A stretch of 54,922 nt of DNA from an uncultured Lachnospiraceae bacterium (lineage in GTDB: Bacteria; Bacillota; Clostridia; Lachnospirales; Lachnospiraceae): contig CALWLM010000088.1 in assembly GCA_944381515.1 (NCBI GenBank), forward strand, positions 1 to 54,922, written 5' to 3'. Both the position numbers and the translations under genes were made by a program. Below the pieces are notes generated by a model that did not search any database, was not told the DNA's origin, and was given only the letters and a program-made list of their open reading frames with translations. Shown here piece by piece: positions 23,762 through 31,624 of the stretch (position 1 is the first letter of the stretch; each line of letters begins with the position of its first letter).

Positions 23762-24766
23762 TCAGTTCCATAAATCTTCTATCCAGCGGGCAATCCGATC
23801 CACCGTATCGCAGGCCAGCTCCTTCTGTCCTGCCGCCGCCTCAAAGCGAGAACGGGAATTGAAGGTGTGCTCGATGAAGCCGTGACGCGCCTCGCTGCAA
23901 TACAGCTCTGTGACCGCCACCCCCGCGCTCTCCAAAAGCTTTCCATACCGCTGCCCCTCCAGACACAGGCTGTCCCGTCCGCAGGTAAGAAGCAGAGCCG
24001 GCGGCAGTCCCTCAAGCTCCTCCTTCTTCGCCAAAACCGGGGACATCAGGCTCTCTGCCGTCCTCCCCTGTCCGCCATCGTAGGCCCGCCGGAAAATCTC
24101 CATCATGCCGGGAGTTATGGCCTCCGGCATATCCGGCCGGTCTTCACAGTCCATCTGAAGATCCAGATAGGGGTAGTCTAACACCTGAGCCCGCGGCATG
24201 AGCAGCTCCTCCCGGCCTGCAAGCAGACAGTAGGAGGCCGCCAGATTCCCTCCGGCGCTGTGTCCCATAATAATCATCTGCTCCGGCGAAATATCCCAGG
24301 GCTTCTCCCGGCACAGCCACTTGATCTGAGCCGCAATATCCCAGAGAGCCGTCGGATAAGGATACGCCGGCGCTTTACGATAATCCAGAGAAATCACGGC
24401 GATGCCCAGCTTCCGGTGATAATAATCGCACAGTTCATCGTCGGCTCCGGCCGTCCCCTCCACAAAGCCCCCTCCGTGTATATCCAAAAGCACCGGTCCC
24501 TTTCGTCGGATCTGCTCCACATAGCACAGAGGCCTTAACTCGTCCGGCCCGGCGAAGGCCCCGGCGGACAGCCCGTCAGACAGTTCGTCGGGCAGCTTGA
24601 TGGACAGTTCGCTGGCCAGCTCGTCAGGCAGTTCGCCGGGCAGCTGCACTCGCTGACCGCGCAGACGCCAGCCCTGTTCTTCCATGCGCTCCCTTCGCCA
24701 TGCTTTCTCATACAGCCCCGATGCAATAATCTTGTCCGCCTTTTCCCTCCAACGATCCTTTCCCAT
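23762..24766 (-). CDS. Alpha/beta hydrolase, hormone-sensitive-lipase type
   Basis: 334 residues. LLDIHGGGFVEG gives the oxyanion HGGG motif and IIMGHSAGGNLA the nucleophile elbow. Candidate acid and base residues follow in LLTCGRDSL and ARHGFIEHTF. This is the usual layout of HSL-type esterases acting on short acyl esters. An unusual acidic insertion (about 45-75) is made of repeated LPDEL/ELPDEL units before the catalytic domain; in DNA it appears as short degenerate tandem repeats. No signal peptide is present, so the enzyme is cytosolic. The natural ester is not known. It lies upstream of the MscS gene on the same strand. Confidence 0.85.
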   Translation of the reverse strand: MGKDRWREKADKIIASGLYEKAWRRERMEEQGWRLRGQRVQLPGELPDELASELSIKLPDELSDGLSAGAFAGPDELRPLCYVEQIRRKGPVLLDIHGGGFVEGTAGADDELCDYYHRKLGIAVISLDYRKAPAYPYPTALWDIAAQIKWLCREKPWDISPEQMIIMGHSAGGNLAASYCLLAGREELLMPRAQVLDYPYLDLQMDCEDRPDMPEAITPGMMEIFRRAYDGGQGRTAESLMSPVLAKKEELEGLPPALLLTCGRDSLCLEGQRYGKLLESAGVAVTELYCSEARHGFIEHTFNSRSRFEAAAGQKELACDTVDRIARWIEDLWN

Positions 24767-24908
24767 TCTCCGTCTCCTTTAATCTCCTTTGTCTGCTTTG
24801 TCTGCTTTAAGGATACTATAATTTAAGTCTCTCCGCAAATACAAAACGGCAAACATGAAACCATGTCCGCCGGGCGGCCATAATCTCCCGCCGGGGAATG
24901 CACAAAAC

Positions 24909-24939
24909 ACAAAAAGAGCCGGCGGTTTCCCACCGGCTC
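24909..24939 (-). terminator. Terminator after rplL
   Basis: In mRNA sense GAGCCGG-TGGGAAACCG-CCGGCTC followed by TTTTTGTGTTTTG, 47 bases after the rplL stop. Confidence 0.85.
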
Positions 24940-24985
24940 CATACTCTGCCGTAAATCTGCGCAGATAAAATAATTCCAGGAGAAA

Positions 24986-25357
24986 TTATTTCAGAGTAAC
25001 CTTGGCTCCAACTTCCTCCAGAGCCTTCTTGGCAGCCTCTGCCTCTTCCTTGGACACGCCCTGCTTGAGCACCTTGGGAGCGCCATCGACAGCCTCCTTG
25101 GCTTCCTTCAGGCCCAGGCCGGTCAGCTCGCGGACAGCCTTGATAACCTTTACCTTCTCGGAACCGATCTCGGTCAGCTCCACATCAAACTCGGTCTTCT
25201 CCTCAGCCTCAGCAGCGGGGCCGGCAGCAGCCACAACCACGCCAGCAGCGGCGGATACGCCAAACTCTTCCTCGCAAGCCTTTACCAGCTCGTTCAGCTC
25301 CAGTACGCTCAGCTCTTTGATCGCTTCGATAAACTCAGCAGTAGTCAACTTTGCCAT
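24986..25357 (-). CDS. rplL: Ribosomal protein L7/L12
   Basis: 123 residues. ATG 25357 follows CGGAGGAAATAAAA; seven upstream codons are not used. The N-terminal dimerisation helix region starts [15 protein letters not shown]. An Ala/Gly/Glu hinge (about 38-55) leads to the globular C-terminal domain with [20 protein letters not shown], which recruits translation factors. It is the last gene of the rplJ-rplL unit and is followed by a strong terminator rather than rpoB. Confidence 0.97.
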   Translation of the reverse strand: MAKLTTAEFIEAIKELSVLELNELVKACEEEFGVSAAAGVVVAAAGPAAEAEEKTEFDVELTEIGSEKVKVIKAVRELTGLGLKEAKEAVDGAPKVLKQGVSKEEAEAAKKALEEVGAKVTLK

Positions 25358-25434
25358 TTTTATTTCCTCCGTTTTCAAAAATTAAAATATGAATAATACG
25401 AAAATATAAGTTCCGTTTTATGCTGCGGACAGCA

Positions 25435-25923
25435 TTATGCCTCTTTGGACTCGGCGATCTGATTCAGAACGCGGGCCAGGTTGGTGATAGGGGACTGAAT
25501 GCTGCCAAGCAGCTTGCCCAGAAGGACCTCTCTGCTGGGGATCGTAGCGATCACCTGGATACCCTTCTCGTCATAATAAGTGCCTTCTACTACGCCGCCC
25601 TTCAGCTCCAGAGCGGGAGCCTTCTTGGCGAACTCATACAGAATTCTGGCAGGCGCGGAAGCGTCCGTGCTCGACACAGCCAGGGCCGTAGGGCCTTCCA
25701 GCTTGCCGGCCATTGCTTCGTAGTCGGTACCCTTGAACGCAAAGTTCAGCATGGTGTTCTTGTACACCTTGTAGGTAACGCCGGCTTCTCTCATCTGCTT
25801 ACGCAGAGCAGTGTCCTGCTCCACGGTCAGGCCGCGGTAATCTGCCAGCACAGCTGCCTTGGCATCCTTGAGAAGCTCGGATATCTCGGCAACTACAGGC
25901 TGCTTTAATTCTACCTTTGCCAT
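25435..25923 (-). CDS. rplJ: Ribosomal protein L10
   Basis: 162 residues. The N-terminal rRNA-binding domain includes VLADYRGLTVEQDTALRKQM and TYKVYKNTMLNFA, and the C-terminal helix for L7/L12 dimers follows SPITNLARVLNQIAE. L10 forms the base of the ribosomal stalk. The gene follows its own promoter and an L10 leader RNA (25966-26091), which in Firmicutes lets excess L10 repress the operon. AAGGAGG precedes the start. Confidence 0.97.
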   Translation of the reverse strand: MAKVELKQPVVAEISELLKDAKAAVLADYRGLTVEQDTALRKQMREAGVTYKVYKNTMLNFAFKGTDYEAMAGKLEGPTALAVSSTDASAPARILYEFAKKAPALELKGGVVEGTYYDEKGIQVIATIPSREVLLGKLLGSIQSPITNLARVLNQIAESKEA

Positions 25924-25965
25924 CTTTTTTCCTCCTTATTTAAATTTTAACCGCCGGTGAGTTTA

Positions 25966-26091
25966 AAAGAGAAAACCCTCTTTGCCAAAAGACAAAGAGG
26001 GCATAAGGATTCTTATCAAAAAATCTCATCTTCCTCGGCAGGCGACTGTGCTTACACCCAAAGGGTACCTGCTGTCTTCGGCAGTTTTACT
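25966..26091 (-). ncRNA. Ribosomal protein L10 leader with attenuator
   Basis: Between the rplJ promoter and rplJ the transcript contains GTACCCTTTGGGTGTAAGCA and CCTGCCGAGGAAGATGAG, typical of L10 leaders. These are followed by the terminator stem CCCTCTTTG with CAAAGAGGG (25976-26001) and TTTTCTCTTTT. The layout implies autoregulation by L10(L12)4 binding. Confidence 0.8.
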
Positions 26092-26097
26092 TTTGAC

Positions 26098-26126
26098 ACC
26101 ATATCATAAAACCATCGGGCTGTCAA
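26098..26126 (-). promoter_or_regulatory. Promoter of rplJ-rplL
   Basis: TTGACA (26121-26126), a 17-base spacer and TATGGT (26098-26103) on the minus strand, just before the L10 leader. Confidence 0.75.
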
Positions 26127-26182
26127 GCCTTTCGGCCCAGCATTTTATCGATGTTCCGGCCAAAACGGCCGATTCGGATCGA

Positions 26183-26878
26183 TTATGCCTGCAGCTTGAT
26201 GGGGTTGACCTTAACGCCAGGGCCCATGGTGGAGGTCAGGGTCACGCTCTTTAAGAACTGGCCCTTCACTGCGGCGGGTCTCGCCTTGACGATAGCGTCG
26301 GTCAGTGCCTTGAAATTATCAGCCAGCTGCTCTTCGGTGAAGGAAACCTTGCCGATGGGGCAGTGGATGATGTTGGTCTTGTCCAGTCTGTACTCGATTT
26401 TACCAGCCTTGATATCGGCAATAGCCTTGGTCACGTCCATGGTAACGGTACCAGCCTTGGGGTTGGGCATCAGGCCCTTGGGGCCCAGCACACGACCCAG
26501 CCGGCCTACTACGCCCATCATGTCGGGGGTGGCCACAACTACGTCGAAATCCAGCCAGCCTTCCTTCTGAATGCGGGGAATCAGCTCCTCGCCGCCTACA
26601 AAGTCTGCACCGGCAGCCTGAGCCTCGTCGGCCTTGACGCCTTTAGCAAACACCAGCACACGGACAGTCTTGCCGGTGCCGTGAGGCAGTACAACAGCGC
26701 CGCGGATCTGCTGATCAGCATGACGGCCATCGCAGCCTGTGCGGATATGAACTTCAACGGTCTCATCAAACTTAGCGCCGGCGGTCTTCTTTACCAGAGC
26801 CACAGCCTCCTCGGTATCATACAGCTGCGTGCGGTCTACCAGCTTTGCGCTCTCGATATATTTCTTTCCTCTTTTCAT
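26183..26878 (-). CDS. rplA: Ribosomal protein L1
   Basis: 231 residues of standard length. Blocks include [20 protein letters not shown] at the start, [20 protein letters not shown] for rRNA contact, and [13 protein letters not shown]1 forms the mobile L1 stalk near the exit site and represses its own operon by binding the mRNA leader. It lies 14 bases after rplK with an AGGAG site. Confidence 0.97.
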   Translation of the reverse strand: MKRGKKYIESAKLVDRTQLYDTEEAVALVKKTAGAKFDETVEVHIRTGCDGRHADQQIRGAVVLPHGTGKTVRVLVFAKGVKADEAQAAGADFVGGEELIPRIQKEGWLDFDVVVATPDMMGVVGRLGRVLGPKGLMPNPKAGTVTMDVTKAIADIKAGKIEYRLDKTNIIHCPIGKVSFTEEQLADNFKALTDAIVKARPAAVKGQFLKSVTLTSTMGPGVKVNPIKLQA

Positions 26879-26892
26879 TCCTTACTCCTCCA

Positions 26893-27318
26893 TTAGTCCT
26901 CTACTACGATACCCATGCTCTTAGCGGTACCCTCGATCATGCTGGTGGCAGCCTCGATGCTGGCCGCGTTCAGATCGGGCATCTTGAGCTCGGCGATCTT
27001 GCGAACCTCTTCTCTGGAGATCTTGGCCACCTTGTTCTTGTTGGGCTGACCGGAAGCAGTTTTCAGCTTGCAGGCCTTCTTGAGAAGTACAGCAGCCGGG
27101 GGAGTCTTGGTAATGAAGCTGAAGCTTCTGTCGGCGTAAACCGTGATCACCACAGGGATCACCAGATCGCCCTGATCGGCGGTTCTGGCGTTGAATTCCT
27201 TAGTGAACTGCACGATATTCACACCATGCTGACCCAGCGCAGGACCAACCGGCGGAGCCGGAGTGGCTTTGCCGGCAGGAATCTGTAATTTGATGTAACC
27301 AGTTACTTTCTTTGCCAT
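26893..27318 (-). CDS. rplK: Ribosomal protein L11
   Basis: 141 residues. ATG 27318 follows TTAGGAGGTGCCAAAA; three upstream codons are excluded. It has [20 protein letters not shown] and [15 protein letters not shown], the usual N-terminal domain, and a C-terminal rRNA-binding domain ending [12 protein letters not shown]11 binds the GTPase centre of 23S rRNA and is the site of action of thiopeptides. A structured leader lies upstream at 27343-27381. Confidence 0.97.
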   Translation of the reverse strand: MAKKVTGYIKLQIPAGKATPAPPVGPALGQHGVNIVQFTKEFNARTADQGDLVIPVVITVYADRSFSFITKTPPAAVLLKKACKLKTASGQPNKNKVAKISREEVRKIAELKMPDLNAASIEAATSMIEGTAKSMGIVVED

Positions 27319-27342
27319 TTTTGGCACCTCCTAATTTTTAAT

Positions 27343-27381
27343 GTCCCGGGCTAACCCCGGACACAACACGAAGGTGTTGTG
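27343..27381 (-). promoter_or_regulatory. Paired hairpins in the rplK-rplA leader (possible L1-binding site)
   Basis: In mRNA sense CACAACAC-CTTC-GTGTTGTG (27362-27381) is followed by GTCCGGGG-TTAG-CCCGGGAC (27343-27362), close before the rplK ribosome site. This position fits the autoregulatory L1 target of many bacteria. The exact L1 consensus cannot be confirmed by eye. The rest of 27382-27526 shows further GC-rich short repeats but no gene. Confidence 0.45.
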
Positions 27382-27526
27382 GTACCAGCGGGAAAATCCC
27401 TCCCACCTGCGGCAGCTTTTCCTCATATCGGAGTCCTGCCGCCTATCATGAAGATCTCTCCTGCGTTTTCGCAGCAGGATCTTGCACGCGAATCTTATTC
27501 AGCCGCCAGCTGCGGCTCTCTTATTG

Positions 27527-28042
27527 TCACAGCTTCTTGATCTCGTCGAAGCCTAATTCGACCGGCGTCTCGCGGCCGAACATATCTACATGGATGGTGA
27601 CGCTCTGCTTGCCTTCATTGATGGAGGCGATAACGCCTGCCGTACCTTCCCAGACACCGGAAGTAACCGTCACGGAATCGCCCACCTCGAAATCCACCAC
27701 CACAGGGCTCTCGCCCCCTGCCAGACCGGCGATCTCCTCCGCAGAAAGAGGTACGGGCTTGGAACCCGGTCCCACAAAGCCGGTGACGCCGCGGGTGTTG
27801 CGGACTACATACCAGGTTTCGTCGTTCATCACCATGTTAATCAGGACATAGCCGGGAAACATCTTTTTGGCTACCGTCTTGCGGACGCCGTTTTTCAGCT
27901 CCACCACGTCCTGCATGGGAACAGAGACCTCCAGGATCTGATCGTGCAGCTTGCGGTTCTCGATGGTCTTTTCGATATCCATCTTTACTTTGTTCTCATA
28001 ACCCGAGTAGGTATGAACCACATACCAGTTTGCTTCTGCCAT
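27527..28042 (-). CDS. nusG: Transcription termination/antitermination protein NusG
   Basis: 171 residues. The N-terminal NGN domain begins NWYVVHTYSGYENKVKMDIE and includes KKMFPGYVLINMVMNDETWY. The C-terminal KOW domain carries GDSVTVTSGVWEGTAGVIAS. NusG binds RNA polymerase and links transcription to Rho, pausing or ribosomes. It is placed between secE and rplK as in most bacteria. Confidence 0.97.
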   Translation of the reverse strand: MAEANWYVVHTYSGYENKVKMDIEKTIENRKLHDQILEVSVPMQDVVELKNGVRKTVAKKMFPGYVLINMVMNDETWYVVRNTRGVTGFVGPGSKPVPLSAEEIAGLAGGESPVVVDFEVGDSVTVTSGVWEGTAGVIASINEGKQSVTIHVDMFGRETPVELGFDEIKKL

Positions 28043-28062
28043 ACAATCACCTTACCCTAAAA

Positions 28063-28251
28063 TCAGACAATGAAACCGACCAGATATTTGATTACCATAT
28101 CCAGCAAGCCCACGATCAGACCGATGCAGATGGACAAGGTAATAACAGCTACTGTCTGCTTTCCCGTGGTCTTCTTGTCCGGCCAGATGATCTTCTTAAA
28201 TTCGGCTTTCAGCGTTTTCCACTTGCTGGTTTTTTTCTTTGCTTCTTCCAT
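28063..28251 (-). CDS. secE: Preprotein translocase subunit SecE
   Basis: 62 residues, a short single-span SecE as found in Gram-positive bacteria. A basic amphipathic helix with KWKTLKAEFKKIIWPDKKTT precedes one membrane segment (about 33-58). SecE clamps SecY in the translocon. It is located between rpmG and nusG. Confidence 0.95.
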   Translation of the reverse strand: MEEAKKKTSKWKTLKAEFKKIIWPDKKTTGKQTVAVITLSICIGLIVGLLDMVIKYLVGFIV

Positions 28252-28279
28252 TTAAAATCACTCTCTCTGATCCGGCTGA

Positions 28280-28429
28280 TTATTTGGTTTCCTTGTGCAT
28301 CGTATGTCTCTTGCAGAACGGGCAGTACTTCTTCGTCTCCATTCTCTCAGGGTGGAGCTTCTTTTCTTTTGTCATGTTGTAATTCCGCTGTTTGCACTCG
28401 GTACATGCCAAAGTAATTCTCGTGCGCAT
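28280..28429 (-). CDS. rpmG: Ribosomal protein L33
   Basis: 49 residues. ATG 28429 follows GGAGGTGTACACG; the longer reading upstream is not used. CTECKQRNY and CPFCKRH provide the four Cys of the zinc-binding (C+) form. It starts the rpmG-secE-nusG unit, with the promoter at 28512-28540. Confidence 0.95.
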   Translation of the reverse strand: MRTRITLACTECKQRNYNMTKEKKLHPERMETKKYCPFCKRHTMHKETK

Positions 28430-28511
28430 CGTGTACACCTCCAACTCACTTTTGTTTTGTCTATTTTCAAGGCACAAAAAAAAGAACCTAGGCCCTTTTC
28501 ATCGCTTTCTA

Positions 28512-28540
28512 AGCGTACCATAACCCACGCATTCCGTCAA
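28512..28540 (-). promoter_or_regulatory. Promoter of rpmG-secE-nusG
   Basis: TTGACG (28535-28540), a 17-base spacer and TACGCT (28512-28517) on the minus strand. Confidence 0.55.
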
Positions 28541-28669
28541 GGGATTTTTGAAATTTTCCCCCGAAAAACGGACAAAAACACAAAAATCCCCTTCCTTTTC
28601 CGCTTCACTTTAACCGAACCTGAGCATCCTCATGTGTTTAACGAACCCAGCAGACGTTTATTTAATATT

Positions 28670-29830
28670 TTACCGGGCCTGCAAAAGCTCGGCCTTTAGT
28701 TCGTCCTCCAACCGCAGAAGCTCCGCCTCGACGGCCTGGCGCTTCTCGCGGCCCTCCTTTTGGATCTTGATGGTCTCCTGTATCGTGGAGATCAGCTGGC
28801 TGTTGACGGTTTTCAGCGTCTCCAGCTCCACAATGCCCTCCTCGGAGGCTTTGGCCGTCTCGATGGTGTTGGTTTTTAAAAGCTCCGCGTTTTTCGTCAG
28901 CAGATCATTGGTGGCGTCCATGATGTCCTGCTGGAGCCGCAGGGTCTTCTGCTGGTTCTGCAGGCCCAGAGCGATGACGATCTGCCCCTTCCAGATCGGT
29001 ATCGTATTCAGGATGGCCGTCTGGATACGGTCCACCAAAAGCTTGTCGTTGTTCTGGATCAGCTTAATCTGCGGGGCCGTCTGGATGGCAATGGTCTTGC
29101 TCAGCTTCAGATCGTGGATTTTCTTCTCAAACCGATTGACCGTGTCCTCAAAATCGCTGACCAGCTGGGCCTGCATCGGCTCGCCGGAGGCCGCCGCCTC
29201 CGCCCGGAGCCTGGGCAGAGTATTCTCCCGCATCTCCCCCACCGTCTCTTCGCCGGCGGCGATGTAGAGCTTCAGCTCATTGAAATATTCCAGGTTTTTC
29301 TGGTACATCACATCAAACAGACCGATATCCTTGAGCATCTGCATCCGAGCCTTCTCCAGCTCGCCCTCGATGCGGTCGATCTGAACCTCCACCTTGGCAT
29401 AGCGCTCCTTCAAACGGCGCAGGCTCTGCCTGGCGTTTTTAAAGAAAGGCAGCTTATCAAGCAGGCTCTCATCCTGCCCCGGAGCCGATACGTCCAGCTC
29501 CTTTACGTTCACCACCAGCTCCGTCAAAAGCTCGCCCACATAGCCGCTGTCCTTGGAACGGACGCTCCCAAGCACCGAGTCCGCAAACTCAGCCAGACTG
29601 CGCTGGGCTCCAACCCCGTACTGAACCGCCGCCTGGGAATCGGTCAGATCGATGGCCCCTTTGATCTCCTCGATCCGCTTTCTTTCTTCTTCACTGAAAG
29701 CAGGAGCCTGCATCTGCTCTTCCAGCTCCCGGAGCGCGCCGCCCTCCTTTTCTCTGCTGCTCTCCTGCTGCCCGGCCGCTTCCTGTATTCCTCTGGCCTT
29801 TGCCAGATCCGCAAGGGTAATCTCCGCCAT
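28670..29830 (-). CDS. telA: TelA/KlaA-type toxic anion resistance protein
   Basis: 386 residues of the TelA family. The N-terminal acidic helix region is followed by long coiled-coil helices with DKLPFFKNARQSLRRLKERY and IQTAPQIKLIQNNDKLLVDR, both typical. IWKGQIVIALGLQNQQKTLR is the most conserved block. The protein has no membrane segment. Family members are linked to resistance to tellurite, some antimicrobial peptides and cell-envelope stress, though the biochemical role is unclear. It is the last gene of a four-gene unit with an XpaC-like protein and two solute-binding-type proteins. Confidence 0.9.
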   Translation of the reverse strand: MAEITLADLAKARGIQEAAGQQESSREKEGGALRELEEQMQAPAFSEEERKRIEEIKGAIDLTDSQAAVQYGVGAQRSLAEFADSVLGSVRSKDSGYVGELLTELVVNVKELDVSAPGQDESLLDKLPFFKNARQSLRRLKERYAKVEVQIDRIEGELEKARMQMLKDIGLFDVMYQKNLEYFNELKLYIAAGEETVGEMRENTLPRLRAEAAASGEPMQAQLVSDFEDTVNRFEKKIHDLKLSKTIAIQTAPQIKLIQNNDKLLVDRIQTAILNTIPIWKGQIVIALGLQNQQKTLRLQQDIMDATNDLLTKNAELLKTNTIETAKASEEGIVELETLKTVNSQLISTIQETIKIQKEGREKRQAVEAELLRLEDELKAELLQAR

Positions 29831-29914
29831 AATTTATTCTCCTATTCTCCCTCCCACTCCGGATATCGAAGCGGGAAGCTTCTTTATTCAATATAGGCCG
29901 TGTCGTCTCATCCC

Positions 29915-30973
29915 TTAGGACAGGCCGTCTATAATCTGCCTCATCGCGTCATAATCCGGCACCGGAATCACCTGGGTCACCTCCGAGGCCACGCCTGTCA
30001 CTCCGCCGGGAACGGTTTCCTGCGTAATACCGTATCCGCTTGTGCGAAAACCGTGCTTCTCCCAGGCCAGCCGCTGCACCTCTTCATCAAGAAGGGCCTG
30101 AACTCCCGCCTCGCCTGCTTCTGTCAGGGCGATATACACATGGGTGGACCAGACCGTGGGCGTCGGGTAAATCATAACCAGATCGTCCTTAAGCCTTTCA
30201 TAATCTTCCGGATTTTCCACGGCAAACTCAATGATCTGACTTTCGTATCCTGCAATCATCGGATTGGCCCCTACTCCCATATTCAAAAACTGGTTAAACA
30301 GATCCGAAGACGACGTCTCCATATAACCCAGCCGGCCGAATATTACCTCCAGCATAGGCAGTATCTGCGCCACATCCCCCTCGGTCACCGTTTTTCCCCC
30401 GTTGCATACATTGGCAAGAAGCGCGGCGAACATGTTTCCCGAATTGGATTTCGTGGGGTCGGTGGTATCTACCGACACACTGCCATAGAGTTCAGGAAGT
30501 CCCATATCTGCCCAGGCAGTCCCATCCAGAATCAGCTGGGTCAGCTTTTCCATATCGGCATAGAGAACGCCGTCCTGCTCCGTCACCACTCCCTGAGCCT
30601 TCAAAGCATCCGATACCAGTCTGTGGGAATAGATTACAATCGGCGTGTTAAACACAATCTCGCTGGCCAGAGGCCGGCCGTGTTCATCTTCATAATATTC
30701 CAAAGCAGTCTGACTGGAGGGGAACAGATAATCCCGTCCTGTCTGATCTGCCGTGACCATATCCAGAGAGCCTGCCCTCGAATATTCAAACTGAATATGA
30801 TACCGGTCCGCCAGAATCTCCGCCACCTCTTCATCCTCATAGAGACCAATTTTCTCACCGCCCAGATAGCCGTCCAGGACAGTAATCTGATTTTCTGAAC
30901 GGATCAGATAATAGATGCCGGCGGCGGCAATCACAGCCACCAGGAGGATCAGTCCTGCCAATTTTGATTTCAT
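29915..30973 (-). CDS. Membrane-tethered solute-binding-type protein of the TelA operon
   Basis: 352 residues. An N-terminal hydrophobic segment (about 5-24) without a lipobox Cys anchors the protein. The rest resembles a type II periplasmic binding fold, with a ligand-site-like stretch SVDTTDPTKSNSGNMFAALL and MGVGANPMIAGYESQIIEFA. Related sequences bind oxyanions or small anions, which would suit the TelA context, but the ligand is not known. The ATG overlaps the XpaC-like stop (ATGA), showing tight coupling. Confidence 0.75.
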   Translation of the reverse strand: MKSKLAGLILLVAVIAAAGIYYLIRSENQITVLDGYLGGEKIGLYEDEEVAEILADRYHIQFEYSRAGSLDMVTADQTGRDYLFPSSQTALEYYEDEHGRPLASEIVFNTPIVIYSHRLVSDALKAQGVVTEQDGVLYADMEKLTQLILDGTAWADMGLPELYGSVSVDTTDPTKSNSGNMFAALLANVCNGGKTVTEGDVAQILPMLEVIFGRLGYMETSSSDLFNQFLNMGVGANPMIAGYESQIIEFAVENPEDYERLKDDLVMIYPTPTVWSTHVYIALTEAGEAGVQALLDEEVQRLAWEKHGFRTSGYGITQETVPGGVTGVASEVTQVIPVPDYDAMRQIIDGLS

Positions 30974-31605
30974 AGAGGTCCCTCCATCTTTATTGTCTGT
31001 TCTAAAACTCTGATCTCTGCATCCATGTCCATCAGCTCATTGCTCATCAGCCTCTGGAACTGCCCATCAAAAGCCTGGTTTAATGCGGCAAGCGCCTGCC
31101 CCGTCTTCTTTTTGAGGCCGGCGGCGTCAGCGGTATCAAGGCCGCTGTCCTCCAGCTCCACATATTTTGCCAGCAGGGAAGAGGCCGTGTCCTGATAATA
31201 GTCAATAAAACGACGCGCCAGTTTGATCTTATTTGGATGCTTTTCCAGATAGGCCAGAATAGATCCCGCCGTCTCGTGGAGATGACGGGACTGAGCGCGG
31301 ACGGTCTCATCCTCCACCTGTTCCATCAAACGTCCGATATTGTCCAGGTCCTCCCTGGCCTCCTCCAGCTTCTGATAAAGCTCCTCTCCGCCGGATACGG
31401 CCGACACTTCCATCTGCCCTATCTTTTTCTGCGGTCTGATCAGCAGCGCAAGGGCGATAAACAGCGCCACCGACAACCCTGCGCAAAGGAAAAAATTCCA
31501 CTGAAACGCAAAAAAGAGGAGGAGAAATGCGGCCGCCGCCGCAATGCCAGCCAGGAGACTTGCCGCGGTCTCTGCCTGTTTCTTCTTTTTTTTATGTGAT
31601 TCCAC
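30970..31605 (-). CDS. xpaC: XpaC-family membrane protein
   Basis: 211 residues. I chose GTG 31605 because GGAGAGGGG lies 9 bases upstream; a GTG at 31644 would overlap the previous gene by 20 bases and lacks a ribosome site. After a Lys-rich start, two hydrophobic segments (about 15-55) lead to a long helical cytosolic domain with KIKLARRFIDYYQDTASSLL, typical of the family once named for X-phosphate hydrolysis. XpaC-like and TelA proteins are widely encoded together. A role in envelope or anion stress is inferred. Confidence 0.8.
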   Translation of the reverse strand: MESHKKKKKQAETAASLLAGIAAAAAFLLLFFAFQWNFFLCAGLSVALFIALALLIRPQKKIGQMEVSAVSGGEELYQKLEEAREDLDNIGRLMEQVEDETVRAQSRHLHETAGSILAYLEKHPNKIKLARRFIDYYQDTASSLLAKYVELEDSGLDTADAAGLKKKTGQALAALNQAFDGQFQRLMSNELMDMDAEIRVLEQTIKMEGPL

Positions 31606-31624
31606 CGTCTGCTTCCCCTCTCCG

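Noticed and set aside
28252..28279. tRNA-Trp between rpmG and secE, common in Firmicutes
   Set aside because: The gap is only 28 bases; no tRNA was seen there.
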